64,000 bases of DNA from Ruminococcus sp. UNK.MGS-30 (GCA_000980705.1 LBCK01000001.1:930001-994000), one strand, 5' to 3'; shown: positions 1-10,240, numbered from the stretch's first letter. The notes: a model not told the origin generated them from the sequence alone. Program-made: numbers and translations.

Positions 1-1
1 T

Positions 2-3000
2 AAAGTGAAGTTTACACCGGATAGACCGAAAGCACAGCTGGGAATCACGAAGACGGCAGATGTCGGCAATTACACATTTGGCACGGCAAAAGATGTTGTT
101 TACACAATTACAGTAACGAATAATGGTGAAGCAGATGCTGAAAATGTGAAAATAGAGGACATCTTGCCGGACGGCATGACATTCCGTGAAAATAGTGGTG
201 CATATGGCATTTTGACCTTATCAGACGGCACCACAAAAAATATTACTTCCGTTGATACAAAAACATTGACTGCCGGCGGAACGATTACTGTTCCAAAAGG
301 AAAGTCAATTACTTTGACAGTATATGCAAATGTGGAAGATTCTGCAACAGCCGCAGCACTGACAAATACCGCAAAAGTATATGAAGGTGCGGAAGTAAAG
401 GGTACTGCGACGCATACTATTTACGGCGGTGAAGATTTAAGCAAATATAGCTTGCAAAAGAAAATCATTGCAGTAAATGGTATACCAGCAGATGATACAA
501 CAGAAATTGTAAATGGTGATAAGCTGACATATCAGGCGACTTTTACCAACCACGGAACCACGACCATGGAAAACCTGTACTTATATGATTATGGTACAAC
601 GTTGAAGTGGGAAGCTTCTGATGTTCTGAAAGTCGTTGCAATTAACGGCAATGCGTCTAACCCCAGAATTCAGACTGTTACTGTAGAGCAAAATAAAATT
701 GATGGTGGAGGCTATGCGGTTGAAACCTTTAATATTATGGGAATCAATCTGGCGGCTGGCGAATCAGTGACAGTGGAATACGTGGTACTTGGAAACGATG
801 TCACTAATACAAATAATGACTACGCTTCTGAAAAAAGGGGAATTCAGGGGTATGGTGATGGTACTAATCTGAATAATAGTGCATTGATGCAGACATTAAG
901 TGCATTTGAAACAAAGTTCGGAACACAGAGAGGTGTCTATAACTATACCGCAGTAGGCGGTCTGACTGTAAACGAACACGGAAGCAAAACTGTAACTTGG
1001 TATGCACATGACATGATTTTGAATCCAGTAAGCAATACTGTTTTTGAGGCGAAAAAGTCACTGACAAATAGTGAGGACAAAACGACCAATATCGTTGGTA
1101 TGACAGCGGCAGATCTGGAGAAGAAAACATTTAGCTACAGCTTGGCACTTTCTGGTTCAAATAATGACTATGCTGGGAAAACGATCGTTGTAGAAGATAC
1201 GCTGCCGGACGGCATGGAATATGTGCCAAATAGTGTAGAGGGAACTGCAAATTATACAGCTTTGAGTGGCATTCAGGCAACTCAAGTTGGACAGACGCTG
1301 ACCTTTACATTTGTTTCCACAGAAAAATTTGCAGATCAGTGGGGCGTTGGCGTAAAGTTGACTTACCAAGCCAAGCTGACCGCCGACAAGGCACAGGAAC
1401 TGGCAAACAGCACGGCGAAAAAAGTCACACTGACAAACACCCTTTCCAAGGTGACAGTGGTGAAGGGCAGAAATGACGGCAGTGACCGTGTGATCTCGCC
1501 GGAGGATAAGGTGGACATCTCCTTCACCAAAACCACTCCCGCACCCGGTTTCGCCAAGCTGGCAGTGGCATCCTTTGCAGGACAGACCTACAATGCCGAT
1601 GACGTACAGCCGGTAGAAAACGGCTACATCACCGCCGGTGATACACTGATCTGGCAGACTGTGCTGTACAACGGCAGAGGCGACTCCACCGATGTGGCAG
1701 ACTTGAAACTGGACGGCGTGACGCTGACCGACAATCTGCCGCCGACATACCAGTTCAGCAATGAGACCGGCTTGCAGATGACCTACCAGGAACTGACGCT
1801 GACGCATAACAGCGACGGCAGTTCCACATTTAAGGCAAACGACAAGACTGGTCTGCTGGAAAGCGGCACGCCTGTTCCCCGCGATGCCTACAAGATCGAC
1901 GGTTCGAAACTGATTATTTATGCGGACAAGCTGGGCAAGGCAACGCTTGCACCGAACAAGTGCATCGTCTTCCAGTTCACCACCACCGTCAAGGACGGTC
2001 AGGAAAAAGAGGGCGTCATCACCAATATCGGCTATGCCAGTGTGACACAGCCGTTCTCCACCGAAGATACGGTTGCCGGCGAAAAGCGTGACGACCAGAT
2101 CTGGAGCTACGCAAACTATAACATCGTTGGTCTGACCACCGAATCCTGGAAGACCATTACCTACACCAACCAGAACCACACCGGCACACCGCACACGGAC
2201 CCGGCTACCGATACCGGTTACAGCCGCCAGCCTACCCACAACTATGTGCAGGGTATGCAGGGCGAAGATGTGACCTATGAACTCCACATCAAGAACAACT
2301 CGCCGGTAGATCTGGAAAACATGACCATTATCGACCGTCTGCCCTATGTGGGTGACTTGGGTCTGGTTTCCGGCTATGAGCGTTTCTCCGCATTCGGCGT
2401 GAAACTCAAGAGCATTGATTCTGTTGTGGTGAGCGGAACAGATGTAATTGACAAAACAGTACGCAGCTACTCCACCGACAAGACCTCCGTCCTGGATGAA
2501 TATTCCAAGGACTGGCTGGGACAGAATGACGTGATGAACTGGACGGGCAATTCCTCTGCGGATACCGTGAACTTCCGTATCCAGCTGAAAGATACGACCG
2601 TCAAGGTCGGTGAGGAAGTTGTTGTCAAAGTTACTGCAACCGTTCCCAGCTATGTGGCAAAGACCGGCGAGGAGAATATCGCATGGAACAGCTTTGCGTA
2701 TTCCTATCAGAATACCAGCATTCTGGGCGATACCGTCATGGTGGCAGAGCCGGCAAAGGTCGGCGTCTGGGTACAGACACCGGACACCACCATTGATGTG
2801 ACCGTCAACAAGACGCTGACAGAGGCAGAGACCAAGGATGCAACCTTCTACTTTGCCCTGTTTGCTGACGAAAATTACACCACACGTTTGAGCGATGTGA
2901 TTTCCGTCACCGTTCCGGCAGGACAGACTGCGGCATCCGTCACCATGAAGGACGTAGACCTGTCCTCGATCAAGCAGCAGAACAACGCCAACAACATCTA

Positions 3001-6000
3001 TCTCCTGGAAACCGACGCCAAGGGCAACCGGATTCAGAATTACACACCGAAATATACCGATAATGTAATTTCCACCGATGCCACGGCGAACCAGACTGTC
3101 GGCGTGACCAACACCAAAAATGTGGGCAATATCACGCTGACCAAGACCCTGGCAGGGGACAGCGTGACCGGCGATACCTTCTACTTTGCCCTGTTCACCA
3201 AGAATGCAGCCGGGGACTATGTGCGCTATGAAGATGCGCCGGTACAGTCTCTGACATTCACCGAGGCAGGCAAGCAGAACGTGACATTTGAAGATGTGCC
3301 CAAGGGCGTGGAATTCTACGTGCTGGAGACCAATGCAAACGGTGTTCTGGCAGATACAGACTTTGCAAAATACACCTCAGACAGCGGTATCCGCTATACC
3401 TGCGAACCGGCAGCACCGGCGGCAGTACAGGCAGACGGCAAAACTGAGATCACCAACACCGAGGAGATCGACTACAGCATCACCGTCAGCAAGGTGCTGA
3501 TCGCAGATGATGTCAAGAGCACACCCGCATTCTCTGTGGGACTGTTCACCAAGAACGGTGACACCTATACACAGATTGATGCAAAAACTGTTAGTGCTGG
3601 CTCTAGCGTGACCTTTGACGGTCTGGACGCTGATACCGAGTATTACATCTTTGAGATGAACGGCAAAGAGCGTGTCGGCGCAGGGAAATCCTTTGTCCAG
3701 AGCGTCGTAACAGATTTCAAGGATCCTACTACGAAAACAGATAAGACATTCTACGTTTCCTATAACGGCTGTGGTGAGCAGGCAATTCTGCTGACCAAGG
3801 ATGCACCCAGTGCGGATGCGGTCATCACCAATGCCACCGAAAATCCCACAAGGATCAAGGTAACGAAGATCGCAACCGAGGACGGCAAACCGGCAGTTGA
3901 CCATGCAATTGAAGTTGGACTGTATACGCAGAATGCAGACGAGAGCTATCAGCTGGTTGAAAAGAAAGACATCAACATTACTGCCGGTGACAACGGCAGT
4001 AAGTCCGTTACCTTTGAGGGACTGGACAGCAGCAAGATCTACTACGTCTTTGAGCTGGACAAGGACGGAAACCGTGTTGCTGATGATGGCACGATAGAAG
4101 TTGGCAAAGATAAAATATTCCATGTATCCTATGATGGCGGCAATGAAGTCGTTATGGATGCCGGCATTCCGGGCGATAAGACCATCACCGATGCGTACCA
4201 GAGCGATGTAGAGATTTCATTTGCAAAGGTAGATGTAGACGGCAGGGAAATGGCAAACTGTGCGTTTACGCTGACAGGTCCCGGCGGTTTTTCCAAGACC
4301 TTGACAGCACCGGAAACCATTGCAAATCTGGCAAAGGGTGAATACACTCTGACAGAGACTGCAGTTAAGGGCTACGCACCGCTGAGCGTGACATTCAGCG
4401 TAGATGAAAGCGGCTATGTGGTTGCCAATCATCCGGACGGCAGCCCGATTGAAAACAATAACTGTATTTTTGCGGCAAATAAGGTTACCGCTATCAACCG
4501 TTCGCAGATCAGCGTGGACAAGCAGGACATTGCAGATTCCGCAGAACTGGCAGGCGCAATCATCAAGATCACCCGGACAGACGGCAGTCTGAACGCAGAT
4601 GTGCTGGAGGTCAAGCGTGGAGAAACTTCGCTGACAAAGGCAGACTCCCTGGAGGACAACGCCGATTACGGCAAGTATACGCAGACATCCGATACCATCA
4701 CCTTTGTTTCAGACGGCAAAAACAAGACTGACATCATCGGTCTGCCGGACGGCGAATATATCATGGAAGAAGTCGCTGCACCGGACGGCTACAATAAGGT
4801 AAGCACAAGCTTCACCTTTACCATAAAGAATGGTCAGGTAACACAGACTTCCGCCGTTTCTGAGGAATATGACGTTTCTGATAATGAAATCGTCATGAAG
4901 GACAGCATCAAGAAAACGGTTTCTGTTAGTAAGCAGGCAGTCGGCGGCGGCGAAGAACTCACCGGAGCCGTACTGAAACTGACTGCACCGGACGGCGTTG
5001 ACCTGTCCAAGGTGGGTTATGCTTACGGCGACAAGTCTACGGACGGCATCGCAAATGACGGCAAAACCATCAGCTGGACATCCGACGGCACAAAGGGCAG
5101 CGTAGAGCTGACCGATCTTCCGGCAGGCACATACACCCTGGAAGAGATCACTGCTCCGGACGGCTTTACCAAAAAGACTGAGACCATGACCTTTGTGGTC
5201 GGCGCAGACGGCAAGGTCGAAACCGTAAACAATCTGACGAAAAAGGATGATAAGACTGTTGTCATGGAAGATGCACCATCCGAAGTGTCCATCGTAAAGG
5301 TGGGCAAGGACGGAGATGCTGCACAGGGACTGCCCGGTGCAGATATGAAACTGACCTATGAGGGCGGCGCAGATCTGTCTCATGTAACCGCAGAAAACGG
5401 CAAGATCGAAGGCAATGCGACTGGCTCCAAGGTCATCACCTGGACATCCGGCGACAAGGCAATTCTGCTGAAACAGCTCCCGGACGGCAAGTATACCCTG
5501 GAAGAAACGATTGCACCGGACGGCTATGAACTGACCACCAAGATCATGTTTGAAGTGGTTGACGGCAAGGTACAGAACGTAGAAGTCGGTGAGAGCAAGA
5601 CAAACAAGTACGATGAGACCACCGGTCTTATCACCATGTTCGATGCACTGAAACCCGGCGTTACGATCGGCAAGCAGAGCATCAACGGTACAGAGGAACT
5701 GGACGGCGCAGAACTGAAACTGATCGCACCGAAGGATGCAGACCTTTCCAAGGTAAAAGCCTCTTACGGCGATGACAGCGTGGCTGCGATCCAGGTTAAG
5801 GACAACACCATCACATGGACTTCTGACGCAGCTAAGGGCGGTGTCACACTGGCAAATCTGCCGGCAGGCACATACACCCTGGAAGAGGTTACTCCACCGG
5901 ACGGCTTTACCAGAAAGACCGAGACCATGACCTTTACGGTGGACGAACACGGAAACGTGACAAAGCGTGAGGGCCTGGAAGAGGGCGAATCTGCCAACGC

Positions 6001-7903
6001 AGTGATTATGAAGGACGCACCGTCCGAAGTATCCATTGTAAAGATGGGCGAGAATGGAGACGCTGCACAGGAACTGCCCGGCGCAGGTATGAAACTGACC
6101 TATGAGGGCAGCGCAGACCTGTCCCATGTAACCGCAGAAAACGGCAAGATCGAAGGCAATGAAGCTGGCTCCAAGGTCATCACCTGGACATCCGGCGACA
6201 AGGCAATTCTGCTGAAACAGATTCCGGACGGCAAGTACACCCTGGAAGAGACCGCCGCACCGGACGGCTACGAACTGACCACCAAGATCACATTTGAAGT
6301 GGTGAAAGGCAAGGTGCAGAACGTAGAAGTCGGTGAGAGCAAGACGAACAAATACGATGAGACAACCGGTCTTATCACCATGTTCGATGCACTGAAAAAG
6401 GTGACATCCTCCAGCTCGGAAACCAGCAGTTCGTCTGAGACAACAGTTACAACAAAAACCACATCGGTTTCCAGCAGCGTGACATCCGGCAGCAGTTCCT
6501 CTTCGGAATCTGCATCCGGCACGCAGACAACGGAAACCTCGACCGTATCCGCAAGCAATACTACGGCAACCGTATCCGGTACAACTGTATCGTCTGTTAC
6601 CGTTGTCACCGAATCTTCTACATCCGCTACAACCCAGACCAATACCGACACTGTCACTGTCACCAGCAGTGCAACAGTATCTTCCACTAGTGCAACACAA
6701 ACCAGCGCCGGACCCACCAACACCACGACCAGCGGCACAACAGTGACCACATCCGGCAGTGCGTCGGGTACTGTCACATCAACCACAGGTTCTACAGAAT
6801 CCAGTGCAGGTCCGACCAATACCACCACCAGCGGAACAACTACCTCTGCGGTAAGCACATCGTCGGAAAGCACTTCGGAAACCGGTTCTGAGACGACAAC
6901 ATCTGTCAGCGCCGATACCACGACTGTTTCTGCAACGGAAACGGAGACGGATACCACAGCACCGACCGAGACGACCACCGTATCGGAGACCGGAACGGAA
7001 ACAAGTACTACTACGACCGCAGCAACAACGACCACAACCACAGTAATCACAACAACCTCTGAAACAGAAGATACGACTACCGAAGAGACCACAACCGAAG
7101 AAACGACCACAGAAACAACAGAAACCACCACCGTTACCACAGAACGTCCGGACGGCTATCTCATCCGCAAGTGCGACGCAGGCGGCAAGGAGATCGGCGG
7201 CGCAACGCTGACGATCACAGACCAGTCGGGCAATGTCATCGACCAGTGGGTATCGGAAGAGGGCGTGTCTCACGTCTTTGCCAACATCGAAACAGGCGTA
7301 CCGTACTGCCTGACCGAAGTCCTCGCTCCGGCAGACTATGCAATTGCAGAGCCGATCTACTTCCAGCTGGATGAAAACGGCGATCTGCTGCTGCTGACAG
7401 TTGCCGTCGATGAGAACGGCGCACCTGTCGTCCAGGAGGACGGTACATGGCAGATCGTAAGCACCGCATATAGTGCAGACACAAAGGCAATCGTCATGGT
7501 GGATGAGTACATCGGCACAGAGACGACCACTTCTGAAACCGAAGGAACTACCACCACAACGACTACAACAACGACAACCACAACTACAACCGAAGAGACC
7601 ACGACCGAGAGAAACACCACCGCCGGAAATGGAGAGCATACGCCGACCACAACGGCAACCCTGGTGACAACCGACGGCACCGGCACGGACAGCAGTGATT
7701 CTGCATCCACCACTGCCGGCAGCAGCCAGACGACGACCACTACCCGCAGCAACAGCAGCGGCAGCAGTTCCGGTTCGTCCTCCGGCAGCACAAGAGTCTC
7801 CTCAACGCCAAAGACCGGCGAGGCACTTCCGGCACTTCTGATCCCGGCAGGCGCTGCACTGGCTGCAGCGCTCGTGACAGGCAAAAAGCGCAGAAAAAAG
7901 TAA
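2..7903 (+). CDS. Giant multidomain cell-surface adhesin, 5' end missing
   Basis: The frame is open to the left edge, so the signal peptide and N-terminus lie outside the window; about 2,630 residues are present. Residues 1 to about 920 hold DUF11/isopeptide-forming beta-sandwich modules with recurring LPDGM-type strands. Residues 925-1635 hold SpaA/Cna-B-like (prealbumin fold) modules. Residues 1636-2130 are a two-module unit present twice. A Ser/Thr-rich stalk (about 2131-2381) follows, then one more SpaA-like module (about 2382-2505), a second Thr/Ser stalk, and TPKTGE (2601-2606) with a hydrophobic stretch and a KKRRKK tail. That end is a sortase sorting signal in which Thr replaces the Leu of LPXTG. 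The SpaA modules show the Lys near the start and the TLEE Glu that usually form isopeptide bonds. By analogy it is a covalently wall-anchored adhesin or pilin-like protein; the ligand is unknown. The first 1.3 kb is AT-richer than the rest. Confidence 0.85.
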   Translation, partial: KVKFTPDRPKAQLGITKTADVGNYTFGTAKDVVYTITVTNNGEADAENVKIEDILPDGMTFRENSGAYGILTLSDGTTKNITSVDTKTLTAGGTITVPKGKSITLTVYANVEDSATAAALTNTAKVYEGAEVKGTATHTIYGGEDLSKYSLQKKIIAVNGIPADDTTEIVNGDKLTYQATFTNHGTTTMENLYLYDYGTTLKWEASDVLKVVAINGNASNPRIQTVTVEQNKIDGGGYAVETFNIMGINLAAGESVTVEYVVLGNDVTNTNNDYASEKRGIQGYGDGTNLNNSALMQTLSAFETKFGTQRGVYNYTAVGGLTVNEHGSKTVTWYAHDMILNPVSNTVFEAKKSLTNSEDKTTNIVGMTAADLEKKTFSYSLALSGSNNDYAGKTIVVEDTLPDGMEYVPNSVEGTANYTALSGIQATQVGQTLTFTFVSTEKFADQWGVGVKLTYQAKLTADKAQELANSTAKKVTLTNTLSKVTVVKGRNDGSDRVISPEDKVDISFTKTTPAPGFAKLAVASFAGQTYNADDVQPVENGYITAGDTLIWQTVLYNGRGDSTDVADLKLDGVTLTDNLPPTYQFSNETGLQMTYQELTLTHNSDGSSTFKANDKTGLLESGTPVPRDAYKIDGSKLIIYADKLGKATLAPNKCIVFQFTTTVKDGQEKEGVITNIGYASVTQPFSTEDTVAGEKRDDQIWSYANYNIVGLTTESWKTITYTNQNHTGTPHTDPATDTGYSRQPTHNYVQGMQGEDVTYELHIKNNSPVDLENMTIIDRLPYVGDLGLVSGYERFSAFGVKLKSIDSVVVSGTDVIDKTVRSYSTDKTSVLDEYSKDWLGQNDVMNWTGNSSADTVNFRIQLKDTTVKVGEEVVVKVTATVPSYVAKTGEENIAWNSFAYSYQNTSILGDTVMVAEPAKVGVWVQTPDTTIDVTVNKTLTEAETKDATFYFALFADENYTTRLSDVISVTVPAGQTAASVTMKDVDLSSIKQQNNANNIYLLETDAKGNRIQNYTPKYTDNVISTDATANQTVGVTNTKNVGNITLTKTLAGDSVTGDTFYFALFTKNAAGDYVRYEDAPVQSLTFTEAGKQNVTFEDVPKGVEFYVLETNANGVLADTDFAKYTSDSGIRYTCEPAAPAAVQADGKTEITNTEEIDYSITVSKVLIADDVKSTPAFSVGLFTKNGDTYTQIDAKTVSAGSSVTFDGLDADTEYYIFEMNGKERVGAGKSFVQSVVTDFKDPTTKTDKTFYVSYNGCGEQAILLTKDAPSADAVITNATENPTRIKVTKIATEDGKPAVDHAIEVGLYTQNADESYQLVEKKDINITAGDNGSKSVTFEGLDSSKIYYVFELDKDGNRVADDGTIEVGKDKIFHVSYDGGNEVVMDAGIPGDKTITDAYQSDVEISFAKVDVDGREMANCAFTLTGPGGFSKTLTAPETIANLAKGEYTLTETAVKGYAPLSVTFSVDESGYVVANHPDGSPIENNNCIFAANKVTAINRSQISVDKQDIADSAELAGAIIKITRTDGSLNADVLEVKRGETSLTKADSLEDNADYGKYTQTSDTITFVSDGKNKTDIIGLPDGEYIMEEVAAPDGYNKVSTSFTFTIKNGQVTQTSAVSEEYDVSDNEIVMKDSIKKTVSVSKQAVGGGEELTGAVLKLTAPDGVDLSKVGYAYGDKSTDGIANDGKTISWTSDGTKGSVELTDLPAGTYTLEEITAPDGFTKKTETMTFVVGADGKVETVNNLTKKDDKTVVMEDAPSEVSIVKVGKDGDAAQGLPGADMKLTYEGGADLSHVTAENGKIEGNATGSKVITWTSGDKAILLKQLPDGKYTLEETIAPDGYELTTKIMFEVVDGKVQNVEVGESKTNKYDETTGLITMFDALKPGVTIGKQSINGTEELDGAELKLIAPKDADLSKVKASYGDDSVAAIQVKDNTITWTSDAAKGGVTLANLPAGTYTLEEVTPPDGFTRKTETMTFTVDEHGNVTKREGLEEGESANAVIMKDAPSEVSIVKMGENGDAAQELPGAGMKLTYEGSADLSHVTAENGKIEGNEAGSKVITWTSGDKAILLKQIPDGKYTLEETAAPDGYELTTKITFEVVKGKVQNVEVGESKTNKYDETTGLITMFDALKKVTSSSSETSSSSETTVTTKTTSVSSSVTSGSSSSSESASGTQTTETSTVSASNTTATVSGTTVSSVTVVTESSTSATTQTNTDTVTVTSSATVSSTSATQTSAGPTNTTTSGTTVTTSGSASGTVTSTTGSTESSAGPTNTTTSGTTTSAVSTSSESTSETGSETTTSVSADTTTVSATETETDTTAPTETTTVSETGTETSTTTTAATTTTTTVITTTSETEDTTTEETTTEETTTETTETTTVTTERPDGYLIRKCDAGGKEIGGATLTITDQSGNVIDQWVSEEGVSHVFANIETGVPYCLTEVLAPADYAIAEPIYFQLDENGDLLLLTVAVDENGAPVVQEDGTWQIVSTAYSADTKAIVMVDEYIGTETTTSETEGTTTTTTTTTTTTTTTEETTTERNTTAGNGEHTPTTTATLVTTDGTGTDSSDSASTTAGSSQTTTTTRSNSSGSSSGSSSGSTRVSSTPKTGEALPALLIPAGAALAAALVTGKKRRKK
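4910..6397 (+). repeat. In-frame tandem duplication of a 744-bp two-module unit
   Basis: The same phrase (GATGCACTGA inside the module-end block) recurs at 5642 and 6386, exactly 744 bp (248 codons) apart. Each unit encodes two SpaA-like modules; the second modules (ending VGESKTNKYDETTGLITMFD) are nearly identical and the first modules are more diverged. This is recent internal duplication or ongoing homogenisation of the adhesin. Confidence 0.85.
6400..7145 (+). repeat. Low-complexity Thr/Ser stalk region
   Basis: About 250 codons are almost all Thr and Ser with scattered Glu, Val and Ala (TETTTV, TTSG and SETT runs). The motif SSAGPTNTTTSGTT or a close variant occurs twice (near 6700 and 6800). 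Such stretches act as extended, often glycosylated spacers holding adhesive modules off the wall. Confidence 0.8.
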
Positions 7904-7964
7904 AACGTAACGACCGGATAAGGCACACATTTTCCGTGTGAGTTGTCTCCAGCATCGTGAAAGA

Positions 7965-8001
7965 CCGTCTCGGCAGGGCATTCCTGTCGGGGCGGTTTTT
8001 T
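7965..8001 (+). terminator. Rho-independent terminator of the adhesin gene
   Basis: A 13-bp stem with several G-U pairs (CCGTCTCGGCAGG with CCTGTCGGGGCGG), a 5-nt loop and a run of six T. Confidence 0.85.
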
Positions 8002-8008
8002 CGCCCTC

Positions 8009-8037
8009 TTGCCAATCCTGCCGAAATATGCTATAAT
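8009..8037 (+). promoter_or_regulatory. Promoter of purB
   Basis: TTGCCA at 8009, a 17-bp spacer, and TATAAT at 8032 preceded by an extended TGC. It lies just after the adhesin terminator and 52 bp before the purB start. Confidence 0.8.
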
Positions 8038-8089
8038 AGAACAAGAAACGATTCCGTCAACGGATTCCAAAAGAAAGAGGTACAAAAAT

Positions 8090-9526
8090 ATGCGTAATAC
8101 CACAAGTTATGAAAGTCCGTTCTGCACCCGCTATGCCAGCGAAGAGATGCAGCACGTTTTCTCCGCAGACAAGAAGTTTTCCACCTGGCGCCGTCTCTGG
8201 GTGGCTCTGGCTCGTGCAGAGATGGAGCTGGGTCTGCCGGTGACACAGGAGCAGGTGGACGAACTGGAGGCAAACATCGACAACATCGACTATGACGTTG
8301 CCGAGGCAGAGGAAAAGCGCCGCCGCCACGATGTCATGTCCCACGTGTACGCTTACGGCCAGGTATGCCCGAAGGCTGCCGGCATCATCCACTTGGGTGC
8401 AACCTCCTGCTATGTGGGCGACAACACCGACATCATCATCATGCGTGATGCGCTGGAGATCGTGCGCCGGAAGATGATTAACGTTCTGGCGAACCTGTCC
8501 CGTTTTGCCCTGGAATACAAGGCAATGCCGGCGCTGGCATATACCCACCTCCAGCCGGCACAGCTGACCACAGTGGGCAAGCGTGCTACCCTGTGGATGA
8601 ACGAGCTGCTCATGGACTTCAACGAACTGGAATACCGTATTGCAAATCTGAAGCTGCTGGGTTCCAAGGGTACTACCGGCACACAGGCATCCTTTATGGA
8701 GCTGTTCAAGGGTGATACCGATAAGGTCAAGGAGCTGGAGACGAAGATCGCCAAGGAAATGGGCTTTGACGGTGTCGTTCCGGTTTCCGGTCAGACCTAT
8801 TCCAGAAAGATCGACTCTCAGATTCTGGCAACCCTCAGCGGCATTGCACAGTCCTGCAGCAAGTTCTCCAACGATATGCGTCTGCTCCAGAGCTTCAAGG
8901 AGATGGAAGAGCCGTTTGAAAAGACCCAGATCGGCTCTTCTGCAATGGCATACAAGCGCAACCCCATGCGCTGTGAGCGTATCACTTCTCTGGCACGCTA
9001 CGTGATGATCGACAGTCTGAACCCGGCATTCACCGCAGGTACCCAGTGGTTTGAACGTACTCTGGATGACTCCGCAAACAAGCGTGTTTCTGTTCCGGAG
9101 GCATTCCTGGCAGTGGATGCGATTCTGAACATCATGCTGAACGTCACCGACGGTCTGGTGGTTTATCCGAAGATGATTCGTCAGCGCATCATGCGTGAAC
9201 TGCCGTTTATGGCAACCGAAAACATCATGATGGACGCAGTGGAAAAAGGCGGCAACCGCCAGGAACTCCACGAGAAGATCCGTACCTATTCCATGGTTGC
9301 CGGCAAGCACGTCAAGGAAGAGGGTCTGGACAACGACCTGTGCGATATGCTCCTGGCAGACCCGGCGTTCATGATTACCAAGGAAGACCTGGACAAGATT
9401 CTGAAACCGGAGAATTTCACCGGCCGCAGCGAACAGCAGACCGAGGAATTCGTGGCAGAGTGCATCCAGCCGATTCTGGACGCAAACAAGGATATCCTGG
9501 GCGAACACTTCGAGATGAAGAACTAA
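8090..9526 (+). CDS. purB: Adenylosuccinate lyase
   Basis: A 478-residue fumarase/aspartase-superfamily enzyme. It cleaves SAICAR to AICAR and adenylosuccinate to AMP, each with release of fumarate, in cytosolic purine synthesis. The signature loop is GSSAMAYKRNPM, and TSCYVGDNTD and the TAYTHLQ-like YTHLQPAQ block match the family. The length is that of the longer, eukaryote-like ADSL group (about 480) rather than the 430-residue Bacillus type. The ATG at 8090 was chosen because AAAGAAAGAGG lies just before it and it begins MRNTTSYESPF; a longer open frame upstream runs through the promoter. It appears monocistronic, with its own promoter and a following terminator. Confidence 0.95.
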   Translation: MRNTTSYESPFCTRYASEEMQHVFSADKKFSTWRRLWVALARAEMELGLPVTQEQVDELEANIDNIDYDVAEAEEKRRRHDVMSHVYAYGQVCPKAAGIIHLGATSCYVGDNTDIIIMRDALEIVRRKMINVLANLSRFALEYKAMPALAYTHLQPAQLTTVGKRATLWMNELLMDFNELEYRIANLKLLGSKGTTGTQASFMELFKGDTDKVKELETKIAKEMGFDGVVPVSGQTYSRKIDSQILATLSGIAQSCSKFSNDMRLLQSFKEMEEPFEKTQIGSSAMAYKRNPMRCERITSLARYVMIDSLNPAFTAGTQWFERTLDDSANKRVSVPEAFLAVDAILNIMLNVTDGLVVYPKMIRQRIMRELPFMATENIMMDAVEKGGNRQELHEKIRTYSMVAGKHVKEEGLDNDLCDMLLADPAFMITKEDLDKILKPENFTGRSEQQTEEFVAECIQPILDANKDILGEHFEMKN

Positions 9527-9569
9527 GGCAACCCCATTTCTTTGAAAGTATAATCGATTTCACATAATG

Positions 9570-9610
9570 AAACAGCCCTCAGCGGAATTTGCACCGCTGG
9601 GGGCTGTTTT
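9570..9610 (+). terminator. Rho-independent terminator of purB
   Basis: AAACAGCCCTCAGCGG pairs with CCGCTGGGGGCTGTTT around an 8-nt loop and ends in TTTT. Confidence 0.85.
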
Positions 9611-9622
9611 GCGCCAAAAGTC

Positions 9623-9651
9623 TTGACAATCCATCTCAAAAGGTGTACCCT
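9623..9651 (+). promoter_or_regulatory. Promoter of the GNAT gene
   Basis: TTGACA at 9623, a 17-bp spacer, and TACCCT at 9646 as a weak -10 box. Confidence 0.6.
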
Positions 9652-9681
9652 AGACAGAGAATCACCAAAGGAGGAATCACC

Positions 9682-10236
9682 ATGTCCATACAGATACGCC
9701 CGGCAGTCCCGGCAGATGCCCTGGCACTGCTTGCTATTTATGCGCCCTATGTGGCACAGACTGCCATCACCTTTGAATACGACGTTCCCACCGAGACGGA
9801 ATTTGCCTGCCGCATTGCGGATACCTTAAAAAAATACCCCTATCTGGTGGCAGAGCAGGACGGCGTGCCGGTGGGCTATGCCTACGCCGGAAAATTTCAC
9901 GACCGTGCTGCCTATGACTGGTCGGTGGAGACTTCCATCTATGTGGAACAGCACCAGAAACGCCGTGGCATCGGCAGACTGCTCCACGATGCCCTGGAAC
10001 AGGAACTGCGGCGGCGGCATTTCCTCAATATGAACGCCTGCATCGCCTGCCCTATGGGGGAAACCGACCCCTATCTGACACGGGACAGCATCCGGTTCCA
10101 TGAAAAGCTGGGCTACCGGATGGTGGGCGAATTCCACCAGTGCGGCTATAAGTTCGGGCGGTGGTATCATATGGTCTGGATGGAAAAGCACATCGGTGAC
10201 CATGCAGATACGCCGCTGCCGGTGGTGTGGGGATAA
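9682..10236 (+). CDS. GNAT acetyltransferase, phosphinothricin acetyltransferase-like
   Basis: A 184-residue cytosolic acetyl-CoA-dependent N-acetyltransferase. The start follows AAAGGAGG (9667-9674) with 7-nt spacing and reads MSIQIRPAV, the usual first strand of the Pat/YwnH subgroup. The acetyl-CoA-binding motif A is QKRRGIGRLLHDAL (residues about 93-106), and ending in a WYHMVWMEK-type strand also fits that subgroup. Relatives acetylate phosphinothricin, methionine sulfoximine or similar amino-acid analogues; the substrate here cannot be told from sequence. It has its own promoter and stands alone between two terminators. Confidence 0.85.
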   Translation: MSIQIRPAVPADALALLAIYAPYVAQTAITFEYDVPTETEFACRIADTLKKYPYLVAEQDGVPVGYAYAGKFHDRAAYDWSVETSIYVEQHQKRRGIGRLLHDALEQELRRRHFLNMNACIACPMGETDPYLTRDSIRFHEKLGYRMVGEFHQCGYKFGRWYHMVWMEKHIGDHADTPLPVVWG

Positions 10237-10240
10237 ATAA

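Noticed and set aside
1157..2287. Long minus-strand open frame opposite the adhesin gene (376 codons)
   Set aside because: It has Cys/Val/Gly-rich shadow composition and lies fully inside a well-supported gene. The long minus-strand frames at 4709-6700, 8057-9508, 16439-18877 and 22060-23910 are rejected for the same reason.
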